DNA from: Akkermansia sp. N21116
GTDB taxonomy: Bacteria > Verrucomicrobiota > Verrucomicrobiia > Verrucomicrobiales > Akkermansiaceae
Assembly (NCBI RefSeq): GCF_029854705.2
Contig: NZ_CP139035.1
Location: 2,666,001-2,730,000 of the forward strand
Direction: 5' to 3'
DNA: 64,000 nt
Of this stretch, positions 8,760 through 18,700 are shown piece by piece. The notes under the pieces were generated by a model. That model did no database searches. It was not told where the DNA came from and saw only the letters and a list, made by a program, of their open reading frames with translations. How positions within the stretch are numbered: the stretch's first letter is position 1; the number at the start of each line of letters is the position of its first letter. The translations under genes were made by a program, and so were the position numbers.

Positions 8760-9118
8760 TTAAGTTTGGTTGATGAGTTGATCTTTCCGTGCTTTCTCAT
8801 GGCCCCGATCACCGGCGAGAATATGGGGCACCTGCCCCGCCGGGCGAAATAACGGATGGCTTCAAATACCACGTCCGGCCAAATTTGCAAGACTATTTTT
8901 GCATATCCGGCAAATCATAACACTTATATCAAACCGAATGAAAAACCGGATGAAACCTCAATCATATTCCCCTCTTTTTTCATCTCCCCGCCGATGCAGT
9001 CGACCGCCTTCCCTGAACCCTTCTTGTGCAGCGCATCAGCAACGTACGAGACATTGCTTAGACGTCATGGTCCGGGTTCCTCCTTGACTCGGGAGTCCTT
9101 CGGCTTCATCTTGCCCGC
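8760..9118. other. Divergent intergenic region between rpsA and nadA
   Basis: About 360 bases without a supported gene. A short GC-rich hairpin, ggggca (8825-8830) with tgcccc (8833-8838), lies in the rpsA leader and could be part of S1 autoregulation. That is speculation. An AT-rich tract around 8885-8960 probably holds promoters. Confidence 0.4.
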
Positions 9119-10051
9119 ATGGTCGATTTCGATTTGAAAGCCGAGATTCTGCGACTGAAACAGGAACGCAACGCCGTCATTCTCGCCCACAGCTACCAGC
9201 GTCCGGAAATTCAAGACATTGCCGATTTCGTGGGAGATTCCCTGGCTCTTGCTTACAAGGCACAGGAAGCCGATTGCGACGTCATTGCCTTCTGCGGCGT
9301 CCACTTCATGGCTGAAACCGCCAAAATCCTGAATCCCGGGAAAACGGTCATCCTGCCCGACCTGGATGCCGGTTGTTCCCTGGAAGCCTCTTGCCCGGCG
9401 GAAGACCTCGAGTCCTTCCTCAAGGAACATGCCGACAAAAATTACTACGTCGTCGCATACGTCAATTGCTCCATCGGGGTCAAAGCTCTGGCGGACGTCA
9501 TCGTCACGTCGGGCAATGCGGCTCACGTCGTTTCCCAAGCTCCGAAAGATCGTCCCATTCTCTTTGTCCCCGACCAAAACCTCGGTTCCTGGGTTATGGA
9601 ACAACTCAATCGCCCGATGGACCTGTGGAACGGAGCCTGCCACGTCCACATGGAATTCACCGCACGCCAGATTCAGGAACTGAAAGCGGCCTACCCGGAT
9701 GCCGCCCTCGTCTGCCATCCGGAATGCACGGAAGCCGTACGCCTTCTTGCCGACCATATCTGCTCGACGGAAAAAATGATTCCCTACTGCCGGGAAAGCA
9801 CGCACAAACAGTTTATCATCGTCACCGAGGCCGGCATCCTGCACCGCCTCCGCAAGATGGTACCGGACAAGGAATTCATCAGTACGGCCACACCCCGGTG
9901 CTCCTGCAGCGAATGCTCCTACATGAAACTCAACACGCTGGAAAAGCTCCGGGACGCTCTCGCCAACCTCACCCCCGTCATCGACCTGCCGGAAGACCTC
10001 CGTCAACGCGCCGAGGCCCCCTTGCTCCGCATGCTGGAACTCTCCCGGTAA
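9119..10051 (+). CDS. nadA: Quinolinate synthase
   Basis: NadA condenses iminoaspartate with dihydroxyacetone phosphate to quinolinate in de novo NAD synthesis, using a [4Fe-4S] cluster. The 310-residue product begins with the usual LKAEILRLKQERNAVILAHS and contains QDIADFVGDSLALA. Three cysteine positions of the family are present: DAGCSLEASCP (about 90-100), VCHPECTEA (about 199-207), and the C-terminal CSCSECSYM (about 261-269). Length is normal for the short NadA type. It overlaps no neighbour, and the methyltransferase gene starts 19 bases downstream. nadB and nadC are not in this window. Confidence 0.96.
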   Translation: MVDFDLKAEILRLKQERNAVILAHSYQRPEIQDIADFVGDSLALAYKAQEADCDVIAFCGVHFMAETAKILNPGKTVILPDLDAGCSLEASCPAEDLESFLKEHADKNYYVVAYVNCSIGVKALADVIVTSGNAAHVVSQAPKDRPILFVPDQNLGSWVMEQLNRPMDLWNGACHVHMEFTARQIQELKAAYPDAALVCHPECTEAVRLLADHICSTEKMIPYCRESTHKQFIIVTEAGILHRLRKMVPDKEFISTATPRCSCSECSYMKLNTLEKLRDALANLTPVIDLPEDLRQRAEAPLLRMLELSR

Positions 10052-10070
10052 CCCGCTCCCCTTCCCCACC

Positions 10071-11069
10071 ATGATCAGGTTATCCGACCACATTGCCTCC
10101 GCCGGAGGATGGATGCCTATCGACGCATTCATGGAGCTTGCCCTTTACCATCCGGGGGAAGGATATTACAGCGCTTCCATCCAGAATATCGGTATCCGCG
10201 GAGACTTTTCCACGACAGCCACACTCTCTCCCATCCTGGCCAAGGCTCTCGTCGACAAATGGCGGCAGGCCTGTGAAACGACAGGGAAAAAACTTCCCTT
10301 TCTCGAAATAGGAGCCGGCAATGCCGCCCTCGCCATGGCCGTCATGAACGAACTCGGCTTCTGGAAACGCCTCTCCGTCCATTATCATATCGTGGAGTCT
10401 TCCCCAAACCTGAGGGACTTCCAATACCTCGCCCTCGGCAACCGCGCCACCATCCACAATAATATGGAGAAAGCCCTCAAAGCCTGTAAAGGACGCGCCT
10501 TCATCTTCTCTAACGAATTGGTGGATGCCTTCCCCGCACGGGTTTTCGAACAAACAGAAGAGGGATGGATGGAAGTCGGACTTACCGTCAAAAACGGAGC
10601 TATAGCGGAAGAACTGCGCCCCATTACCAAGCCCCCCCGGGTTTCCATTCTGGAATACTCCTGCACACGACTCGGCCAGAGGATCGAAATACACGATTCC
10701 TACGCCCATTGGTTCACCAGCTGGCTTCCCCAGTGGAAATCAGGAGTCATGACCACGATCGACTACGGAGACGACTTCCGGCAGCTTTACGCCCGCAGGC
10801 CTCACGGCACATTACGCGCCTATTACAACCACCGGATGTTCACCGGCATGGATGTCTACGCTCACCCGGGAAAAATGGACGTCACCTGCGACGTCAACTT
10901 CTCCGCGCTAAAAGACCTCTGCGCCCAATGCATCGGAGATCAAGTCGACTACCTCACCCAGCGGGATTACCTTCTGCCCTATGCCTCCGGCTCCCTTCAG
11001 GACCGCTTCCTTACCGCCGAAGCAGGAGCAGGAGCCGAATTCAAAGTCCTCATTCAAACAAGAAACTAG
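10071..11069 (+). CDS. SAM-dependent methyltransferase, MidA/NDUFAF7 family
   Basis: A 332-residue protein of the DUF185 (COG1565) family. Its human member NDUFAF7 methylates an arginine of a complex I subunit; bacterial roles are mostly unproven. Visible hallmarks are YYSASIQNIGIRGDFSTT near residue 32, the SAM-binding glycine motif FLEIGAGNAALA at about 82-93, and the acidic FSNELVDAFPARVF at about 145-158. A later segment TIDYGDDF with LRAYYNH is also typical. It starts 19 bases after nadA and is probably cotranscribed. A substrate cannot be named from sequence. It converges on the sulfatase-fold gene with a 25-base gap and no obvious terminator. Confidence 0.85.
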   Translation: MIRLSDHIASAGGWMPIDAFMELALYHPGEGYYSASIQNIGIRGDFSTTATLSPILAKALVDKWRQACETTGKKLPFLEIGAGNAALAMAVMNELGFWKRLSVHYHIVESSPNLRDFQYLALGNRATIHNNMEKALKACKGRAFIFSNELVDAFPARVFEQTEEGWMEVGLTVKNGAIAEELRPITKPPRVSILEYSCTRLGQRIEIHDSYAHWFTSWLPQWKSGVMTTIDYGDDFRQLYARRPHGTLRAYYNHRMFTGMDVYAHPGKMDVTCDVNFSALKDLCAQCIGDQVDYLTQRDYLLPYASGSLQDRFLTAEAGAGAEFKVLIQTRN

Positions 11070-11094
11070 TCTCCTGTCGCACAATCCTGACAGC

Positions 11095-12795
11095 TTACGG
11101 TTCCTTGGCTGTTTCAATCTCAGGATTCGTTAAATCCAGCTTGGGATTTTGAACCTGTGACTGAATATCACATATGGAAATAACTGTGTGGTAAATGTGA
11201 TCGTGTGACAAAGGTTGATTCCTGTGAGACAAAATGTTCTCTACCTGCCTGGCGTTGGTTGCCCTGTATTTATCTGAAAACCAAATACAAGCTGCAATAT
11301 GTCTCTGTTCTCTGCACGTCAGAGGCCCGCAATGAGACCATCTTCCATTTTCCCCGAACGACTCCCCATGGTCAGATACGAATAACAAAACAGCTCTTTT
11401 ATCCTTGAGAATCGCGATGGATCGAGCCAGAAAATCGTCAATCCCGATCACACAATTATCGTAGGCATTCAACATTCGTTCCATCGTTTCTTTCTTTTGA
11501 AACGGCGGATCGCCGTTAAAATCACATGGCCGGTATTTCTTGTACCGTTCATCACAATAATACGGGAAATGTCCCATCCCGTTTTGTAGTACGACAAGCT
11601 GCCGGGGGCTACTGTTGACCGCCTGCGACAATGCTTTCAGTGCAGGCGTGTTGCCGTATTCGCAATCCGTAACAGAATCAGCAAAAGTCGTAAACGAAGG
11701 CTGGATATGGGCCGCTGTAAAAAAGGTCATGACCCCATAATTTGACGTAATCAAAGAGCATTTGAACTTGTGCTTCTTTAACACCGATGCGAATGATTTC
11801 ATTGTTGCATGTGGATGTTCTATATCGGCATTTGTCAAAATACCATAAATTGACGACGAGGTTCCCGTCTGAAAAGAATAGAAACGAGGGAATCCATAAA
11901 GATTGGGAATTTTGGAAAGTAAAGGGTTGGTCTCCCTGTCGTATCCAAAAAGAGAAAAATGATCTGCGCGTAAAGATTCCCCGATGACAAGCACAAAAAC
12001 CATAGGTTCGTCTTCCCGTTCGGCATGAGATGCTAAAACAGCCGGATCTTGCGTATCGATATTCTTGAAATAATCGCGAGTATACGACAAAATTCTGTTG
12101 TATTTAAAAGCGGGACTCAGGAAGTGCTCTCTAACATTCTTCTTCCATAACCAGGAATATTCACGTTCTGCATGTTCCCTTAAAAACGGATTCTCCAAAA
12201 TTTCGCGCGTCATCGTATTGCATAGAACCCATGGTTGCTTGTAGGCAAACATGCCGGGAAGAAGCAGGTAAAATACATACAAACCCAGCCACCCTCCCAA
12301 ACACCACCAGTTATGGGCGACGATGAGCTTGCGGTTCAACCAGTTAATGTATAAAAAGCTTAACGACAAACAAGCCAATATTGCCAGAACAATATAGATA
12401 TTAATTAACGGAAGCACCTCATTCCAAGTCGTTTGGAATGTCGCATTGACAATTGCCGGAGACAAATCAAGGGAAAAAACAATCTTGGCATATTGTAAAA
12501 CAATTACTATAATATTGGCTAACGCAAAAATAATTCCGCCAACATACTTCAAGCGCGATAAAAGTAAGGTAAAAAGGAAAATCTGAACCGTCGTATAAAG
12601 TATTTTCCAAACAAGAGCCATTCCTGAGAATTCACGTACGCCGACATCAAATAAAACGACGTACAATAAAGAAACAAGCAAAGCAATTGAAAGCGGTAAT
12701 TTGTTTATTGCAATCCATCGTTCCAACTGTTTCCACACCAAAGAAAAATAGTTTAAAATTTTAATTTTCCCCATAATGATTGATTTTTTAGGCAT
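11095..12795 (-). CDS. Phosphoethanolamine transferase-like sulfatase-fold membrane protein
   Basis: A 566-residue inner-membrane enzyme of the EptA/YhjW-like alkaline phosphatase superfamily, which transfers phosphoethanolamine to lipid A or glycans. About five N-terminal membrane helices (residues about 30-215) are followed by a periplasmic sulfatase-fold domain. Metal and nucleophile motifs are visible: VIGESLRADHFSLFGYDRET (about 275-294), TGTSSSIYG as the likely Thr/Ser nucleophile segment, and FVSDHGESFGENGRWSHCG (about 475-493). GC content is clearly lower than that of nadA or rpsA, which suggests acquisition or membrane-protein codon bias. The gene ends just before the converging methyltransferase. 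A near-palindromic element sits 20 bases upstream of its ATG. The exact acceptor (lipid A, core or another glycan) is unknown. Confidence 0.8.
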   Translation of the reverse strand: MPKKSIIMGKIKILNYFSLVWKQLERWIAINKLPLSIALLVSLLYVVLFDVGVREFSGMALVWKILYTTVQIFLFTLLLSRLKYVGGIIFALANIIVIVLQYAKIVFSLDLSPAIVNATFQTTWNEVLPLINIYIVLAILACLSLSFLYINWLNRKLIVAHNWWCLGGWLGLYVFYLLLPGMFAYKQPWVLCNTMTREILENPFLREHAEREYSWLWKKNVREHFLSPAFKYNRILSYTRDYFKNIDTQDPAVLASHAEREDEPMVFVLVIGESLRADHFSLFGYDRETNPLLSKIPNLYGFPRFYSFQTGTSSSIYGILTNADIEHPHATMKSFASVLKKHKFKCSLITSNYGVMTFFTAAHIQPSFTTFADSVTDCEYGNTPALKALSQAVNSSPRQLVVLQNGMGHFPYYCDERYKKYRPCDFNGDPPFQKKETMERMLNAYDNCVIGIDDFLARSIAILKDKRAVLLFVSDHGESFGENGRWSHCGPLTCREQRHIAACIWFSDKYRATNARQVENILSHRNQPLSHDHIYHTVISICDIQSQVQNPKLDLTNPEIETAKEP

Positions 12796-12814
12796 TTAGT
12801 GTTGTTGGATACAT

Positions 12815-12834
12815 AGCGGATTGCCAAACCGCTT
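12815..12834 (-). promoter_or_regulatory. Near-palindromic GCGGTTT element
   Basis: The sequence agcggattgccaaaccgctt is almost a palindrome (AGCGG, TTG, CAA and CCGCT arms about a central C). It lies 20 bases upstream of the minus-strand ATG at 12795. Its last 18 bases recur exactly inverted at 12957-12974. A close relative sits 14 bases upstream of another envelope gene at 37657. It could be an operator or a recombination site. Confidence 0.55.
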
Positions 12835-12951
12835 ATTAATAATATAAGACACTAATAATGAAAACCTAATAAAACATCGAAAAAAACAACATCAATCCCC
12901 CTTGTCTGTTATTTTTTGGAATATAATTATTCCAGAGGCAGAATTTTTTTC

Positions 12952-13031
12952 CTTGCAAGCGGTTTGGCAATCCGTCTCACGTCAAATTTTTCTTGCAAGC
13001 GATTTATCAATCCGTTTTACTTCAAATGTCT
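12952..13031 (+). repeat. Two 40-bp direct repeats carrying the GCGGTTT element
   Basis: Units 12952-12991 and 12992-13031 both begin cttgcaagcg and match at roughly 33 of 40 positions. They contain aagcggtttggcaatccg and aagcgatttatcaatccg respectively. The first is the exact inverted partner of 12817-12834. They lie in the AT-rich region upstream of the GT25 gene. Confidence 0.7.
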
Positions 13032-13126
13032 TTAGTTCTCTTCGAAACACCCACAGAATAAACTCTATTCCCACCAGATCGGGTCTTTCGTTTCTAAAAC
13101 AGACATTTCCCAACAAAATCATCATC

Positions 13127-13918
13127 ATGCAATCATCTGCCCTTACCAAGGTTTTGCACCTGGCAATCAACCTGGAGCAATCCGTTGCCAGACGCCAGCA
13201 CGTGGAAGAGCAAGCCCGAAAAGTGGGAATCCCTCTTCAAATCGTTCCCGCCGTCCATGGGAAAGACCTGTCCCCGGACAATTTGCCGGAGTATGATGTG
13301 AAAAGAAGGCTGAAGGAATTCCCCGCAGGGATGACCCTTAACGAACTCGGCTGCATTCAAAGCCATCTCAAGGCGCTGCGCCTATTTGTTGAATCGGAGT
13401 ACGATTACTGCGTTGTCAACGAAGACGATGTTTCATTCCATCCCGACTTTGTTGAATTGCTGGATGAAATCCTTGAGCACACATCAGGATGGGATTGCAT
13501 CAAACTCTGGACAGCTCCTCCGCATTACCATGTTCTTCCTTCCCAGGCAGGTCGCAAATGCGAATTGACTTTTCCTAAGAAATTCCCTTGGGAATCAACG
13601 AGTATTCTATACACAAAAGCCGGAGCTCAAAAAATGCTGGATGCCTTCCGCCGATACTGGCTTCCTTTCGATGGATTCCTGGCTTACGCGTGTTTCCACG
13701 GGGACTTCGTGGCTACCGGCGTCCAGCCCGATCTTGCCTGGCCCGATGAACATTTTGCTCCGATCAGCGAAATCAATCAGGACAACAACCGATCCCAAAA
13801 CGACAGAAAAAAGCGTACCCTCCTGCAGTACATTTTCCACCGCTTCTGCATCATGGGGACATCCATGGGCAAGACGCGTATGCAAAAACGCATGAAAGCC
13901 TCTATCAAATTCCAGTAA
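13127..13918 (+). CDS. Glycosyltransferase family 25 protein
   Basis: A 263-residue cytoplasmic glycosyltransferase of the GT25 family, as found in LPS and lipooligosaccharide outer-core assembly. N-terminal VLHLAINLEQSVARRQHVEEQ is the family's opening beta-strand and arginine pattern. GMTLNELGCIQSHLKALRLF and the acidic CVVNEDDVSFHPDF (the DxD-like site, about residues 100-115) follow. FPWESTSILYTKAGAQKML and DGFLAYAC complete the fold. I chose the ATG at 13127 because the in-frame stretch upstream is AT-rich and not protein-like. It pairs with the converging GT10 gene 13 bases away and is divergent from the EptA-like gene, so all three probably modify a surface glycan. Donor and acceptor are unknown. 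Confidence 0.85.
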   Translation: MQSSALTKVLHLAINLEQSVARRQHVEEQARKVGIPLQIVPAVHGKDLSPDNLPEYDVKRRLKEFPAGMTLNELGCIQSHLKALRLFVESEYDYCVVNEDDVSFHPDFVELLDEILEHTSGWDCIKLWTAPPHYHVLPSQAGRKCELTFPKKFPWESTSILYTKAGAQKMLDAFRRYWLPFDGFLAYACFHGDFVATGVQPDLAWPDEHFAPISEINQDNNRSQNDRKKRTLLQYIFHRFCIMGTSMGKTRMQKRMKASIKFQ

Positions 13919-13931
13919 TACGGAAAGACGC

Positions 13932-14963
13932 TCAATACTTTTTACTGCTTGCCAGCGCAAACAATTTGTAGCGGGCTATTTCGAATCCTTCTATGCAAAG
14001 GTTCAATGGATTCCAACGCAACGCATGGCGCCCCTTGAACACAAAATTCGGCTTCACCTTATCCTGTTGAGCCTTAGGAGAAGCCATGTGGTCGTGAATT
14101 AAATCTACCACCTGCTGCCAGAAGTTATACTTCTCCACAAGGATACGGCGGGCTTCGCGGATAGCCGGCAGGCGTTTTTCGTATTCGTTGTTGGCAATGG
14201 CTGCCCGAATAATGCGCAAAGCTTCAGGAGGATCGTCAATAGGGATAGGAATGTAGCTGTCCTCCGGGAAGATCTCTCCGATTCTGGGATCTCCCGCATA
14301 AAAAGGCAGACACAACCCCAGAAAAGGATCGGAAATTTTGTCGGACCAATGGTAGTCGTTGATGTAATTTTCAACGGCTATGTGGTATTTGTACCGGTTC
14401 AGGGCATCGTATTTGTGGTCGAGATTCTTCACACCCCAGCCATACCAAACCATATCGTCGAGGTGATCCTGCAAATACTTGATGAGGGTATAGCGTCGAA
14501 AATGCTGCGTGTGTTTCTGCTGCTTGGCGGAACACACGGCAGAAATAGTCCTGTCTTTCGGATAGTCCGGCATGGAAAGGGATTCCTCCAGATCGTACCC
14601 TGCCATCCATCTCAGACATCCTCGCCCAAGTCTGTATCCGCGATGCGGCAGGCACCATGCCGGATGAGTTGTCAGAACATAGCCGAACTGACGGGTAAAG
14701 GGAGAACTGTAAATTTTGATGGAAGGCGGCTCTGCCGTTACCAGAATGGTTCTCTCGCGAGGACAGGCCAGCAATTCCTTCTCTCTCACAATCGTGCCGA
14801 CGTCGCCCCGGGGAAAATCGTCATAGACCACCATCCAGTCGTAGTCCTTCGTCCAGGCATCATTCATGAACAGGCAATCGTCCCGAAGTACGGATTCGCC
14901 AACACCATTGGGAAACCCTCTAAGCTCGTCGCTAACAACCTTGATTTTGATGATATCTCCCAT
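13932..14963 (-). CDS. Glycosyltransferase family 10 (fucosyltransferase-like)
   Basis: A 343-residue protein with the C-terminal GT10 signature. YKYHIAVENYINDYHWSDKI (about 190-210) corresponds to the alpha-1,3/4-fucosyltransferase motif with its conserved Glu and Asn. LCLPFYAGDPRIGEIFPEDS follows. GT10 enzymes transfer fucose from GDP-fucose to N-acetylglucosamine, and in gut bacteria they build Lewis-like antigens. No GDP-fucose synthesis gene is in this window. There is no membrane segment, so it is presumably cytoplasmic or peripheral. It converges on the GT25 gene. Upstream on its strand is TTGACA (about 15029-15034) as a possible -35, with no clear -10. Donor specificity is inferred from family only. 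Confidence 0.8.
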   Translation of the reverse strand: MGDIIKIKVVSDELRGFPNGVGESVLRDDCLFMNDAWTKDYDWMVVYDDFPRGDVGTIVREKELLACPRERTILVTAEPPSIKIYSSPFTRQFGYVLTTHPAWCLPHRGYRLGRGCLRWMAGYDLEESLSMPDYPKDRTISAVCSAKQQKHTQHFRRYTLIKYLQDHLDDMVWYGWGVKNLDHKYDALNRYKYHIAVENYINDYHWSDKISDPFLGLCLPFYAGDPRIGEIFPEDSYIPIPIDDPPEALRIIRAAIANNEYEKRLPAIREARRILVEKYNFWQQVVDLIHDHMASPKAQQDKVKPNFVFKGRHALRWNPLNLCIEGFEIARYKLFALASSKKY

Positions 14964-15754
14964 GGCGGTTCTGCTTTTTGCAATCCGGAATACAGTTTTT
15001 TGAGTCTAATTGCTCACACTCTTGTGTCAAGAACATCCCCCGGTGACGAGATATGTTCAACATGGGCAGACCAATTCTTCCCGACCGGAGCGATCAATCC
15101 GGAGCCGGAGGTCCGAATACCACCCACCACGCGTCTTTCTTTATTTGCATAAAACAGGGTATATTTCAATATATTCATTGATTTTCTTCAAATTTATTTG
15201 AAATATTAAATAGAAGCCTCACTCGTTTCTTCCTATATTCGACATTGAATTATCTTTGAAATTTTACCATCATTCCCTATATATTTTATTGATCTATTTC
15301 TCATGAATACACAATATTAGCATCAAATTCATTTCCAATCATCCTATAGCTATAATGGTATATTTTTCCGAAAATGTTCATAATCCTACAATCATAATAC
15401 TTCTATAAATTTGCAAAAACACAACAATAATACGATTCGAGATATTATTCAATTATAATTGAAAATCATACAATTACAGATTTTATATCATTTCCGCGAA
15501 AATACCATTTCATACAATATGTATGACGCAAACAATATTTCTATGAACAAACTATGGAGACTTTTTACAATCAACGATCAATAAAAAATGATTCCTGAGC
15601 CTATTTTTCCTGTGGTAAGTCTGCACGTGTAAAAAACAATAATTAATATAATCTAACGCTTACAGACATTGAAGCAAGCAACAATCTCCAATCTGTTTTC
15701 CAGACGGGATTTCGAATCAAGTCTGCAATCAAGCAAAGAACCTTACCGCATATT
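14964..15754. other. Very AT-rich intergenic region before the autotransporter
   Basis: There is no supported gene. From about 15130 to 15700 the sequence is strikingly AT-rich compared with its flanks. It holds a perfect 16-bp palindrome ttcaattataattgaa (15448-15463) and a related near-palindrome ttcaaatttatttgaa (15187-15202). Both share TTCAA/TTGAA ends and could be regulator sites. This is probably a long regulatory region for the autotransporter and the GT10 gene. Confidence 0.55.
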
Positions 15755-18700
15755 ATGAAACCCAAATTCACAGTATCCGCGATCCTGCTTCTTATGTCGG
15801 CCGCCATCACCCAGATGGGGACCGCCCAACAGGCTCAGGATCTCCATCAGGGCTCCGTTACCGACCGTCAGGAGACACAGGGAGACATCACATATACGTT
15901 GAAAGACGATTTGACTTTCTCTGACTTTCAGACAGAAGACACCATTTTCGGAGGGAGCGTTTTCTTCAATCAAATTGAGGTTGCTCACACTCCGCCCAAC
16001 CAGTCAACCATGACATTTACCGGCGCGGGCATGTCCATGAGTTTCGACAATTGTTCCTCGATAAACAACACTAAATGGATCAACCCCAACGAAGGAGGCG
16101 GAGCCATCCGCGCAGAAATGCTCATCTTCACCGACATGGGGGACATTTCCTTCAACAATTGCCGATCCATCGTCAATACAGATACCAATGCCGGAGGCGC
16201 CATCAATGCCCGGGGAGACGTCACATTCTCCCAGGTGGGCAATATTTCCTTCACCAACAACACGCTTGGAAATGACGGACAGCAAGGCCAGGCTCTCGGA
16301 GGAGCCTTGTTCGCCTGGGGAACGATCAACTTCAAGAACACCGGGTCCATCCTGTTCAGCAATAATTCTACAGGGCAGTCCCCCCATGAAGACTATTCCA
16401 ACATCGGCGGAGCTATTTACGCAGGGGCCTCCAACTCGGGTTCCGAAAACCTGAAGGATTACATCCCGGCCGGAGATGTCGCCGTCACGTTCCAGAACAT
16501 CAATGGGAGCATTACCTTTGAGGGAAACTCCGCATGGATGGCCGGCGCCATTTACGCTTATGCGGGAACCGTTGACGGCAAGGAGGGAACCGGAGGCGGC
16601 ATGAAGATAGATACGGTCGCCGGCGACGTCATCTTCAAAAACAATGTAGCTGATTCCGGCGCACTGGTTTCCGCATACAACGGCAACTACGGCGCTATTT
16701 ACAGCGGCCAGGATTTGACCATTTCCAATGTACAGGGAGACCTGCGCTTTGACGGCAACAGAGCGGCCAACAATGTCGGAGCCTTTGGGGTCAGCGGCAA
16801 CGTCATCCTCAACAACATCGGTTCCATTACATTCATTAATAACTCTGCCGGCAATACTTATGCCGTAGGCTGGATTACCAATGACTGGACTGTGACCAAT
16901 ACGGGGGACATCACCATCTCCGACAATAGTTCCGGAAAACAGATGGGAGGTATCGCCGTTTTCGGGAAAACCTCTTTTGCCTATACCGGCGATATCACCA
17001 TTAAAGGCAATTCTACAGGAGGTTCCAACGGAGCGCTTCGTTTTTATGGTGATTTCAGCGTGACGAACGCAGGGGATATTTCCATCTCCGAAAACAACGC
17101 AGGCAACTATAACGGGGCATTGGAAATCAGCGGCAATACTTCCTTCACCAATACCGGGAAAATCACCATGGACGGCAACAAGGCCGGATGGGGCTACGGT
17201 GTCGGTCAATTCCAGGGCGACCTGACCTTTGCCAATACGAGAGACATCTCCATTTCCGGAAACAAATCAATAGATTACGGCTACGGAGCATTGGCAGTCA
17301 AAGGCGAAACTTCCTTCACCAATACAGGAAAGATCACCATAGACGACAACACAGCCAGATGGAATGGGGGCGCGGCCCTATTCGAAGAAGGGGTGACCTT
17401 TGCCAATACGGGAGACATCTCCATTTCCGGAAACAGCGCAGACAACTATAGCGGAGCCATGGAAGTCACGGGCGATACATCTTTCACCAATACAGGGAAG
17501 ATCGCCCTGGACAACAACACGGCAGGATGGCACTACGGTGTCGGTATCTTCCGTGGAGATCTGACTTTTGCCAACACGGGGGACATCTCCATTTCCGGAA
17601 ATAAATCAACGGACTACGGCTACGGAGCCTTGGTCGTAGAAGGGAAAATCTCCCTCGTCAATACCGGGAAGGTCACGATCTCCGAAAATACGGCAAAATG
17701 GGACGTAGGCGCCCTCCAAGCAAACAACGGCTTGGAATTCATCAACAACCGCGGCGGCGTACTCATTGAGAACAATGCCGTCGACGGCGTAGCTGGCGCC
17801 ATGTACCTTGCTTTCCATGATGCTGTCTTTTCCGCAGATCAGGGAGATATCATCGTCAAAGGCAACACGGAAAAACGCGGAGGGGACAATCCCATCCTCA
17901 ATTCCATCGTCTTCGGCACCGACGGGATCTTTTCCATGGACAGCGTTGCGCTCCGCGCCCAGGAAGGAAATTCGGTAACCTTTTACGATCCATTCCGCAA
18001 TGGAGGTGACGGCGCCGAATATGACAACATCGCTTTTGACCTGAACAAGTCCGAAGATGTGGATGCCACTCCGTATGACGGAACTGCTCCGGAATTCGCG
18101 GGAACCATCCGATTCTCCGGTGCGGAAGCAGACAAACTGATCACTCAGGCAGAAGGAGAATCGGAAGCAGACTGGCAAAAGCGCCTGGATGAATCCAAAT
18201 ACTTCAACGTAAGCGGCAAAACTACGTTGTACGACGGAACGCTGATTCTGGAAGACGGAGTCACCTACGGAAACAGCGATCTCTCCAAGGACTCCTCCTT
18301 CACCGTCAAGAAGGGCACCCTGGAAATTACGGGCAACAGTTCCGTAAACAGCAACGCAATTGCTCTGGAAAGCGGAGTCACTCTGAGAACCGGACGAGGA
18401 GCTACGTTCCGAGCCGACACCGTTGACATCAGCAAGGGAGTCATCTTTGACTTCCGTCCCTTCATGGACGATTACAGCTCCGGCCTGCACATCGAACAGG
18501 CCAGCAGCCACACCATGGGCGGACTGATGGGCGTCGCCGACTCCCTGAGCGATTATGCCCATAACCGCTGGGCCACGGAACAGCACTTCCTTGCCATCTC
18601 TATCGGCGACGAAGCCCTTCCCGGTACCACCGGGGACTTTGACGACATTTACTCCTCCGCTACCGGAACGAATGTAGTCGACTCCCCCTACACATATGCG

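Noticed and set aside
7026-8852. A 608-codon open frame antisense to rpsA
   Set aside because: It mirrors the codon structure of the S1 repeats on the other strand; S1 itself is certain.
15000-15754. tRNA or small-RNA gene in the AT-rich region
   Set aside because: No cloverleaf arms or T-loop consensus could be found by eye, and the composition is too AT-rich for a tRNA.
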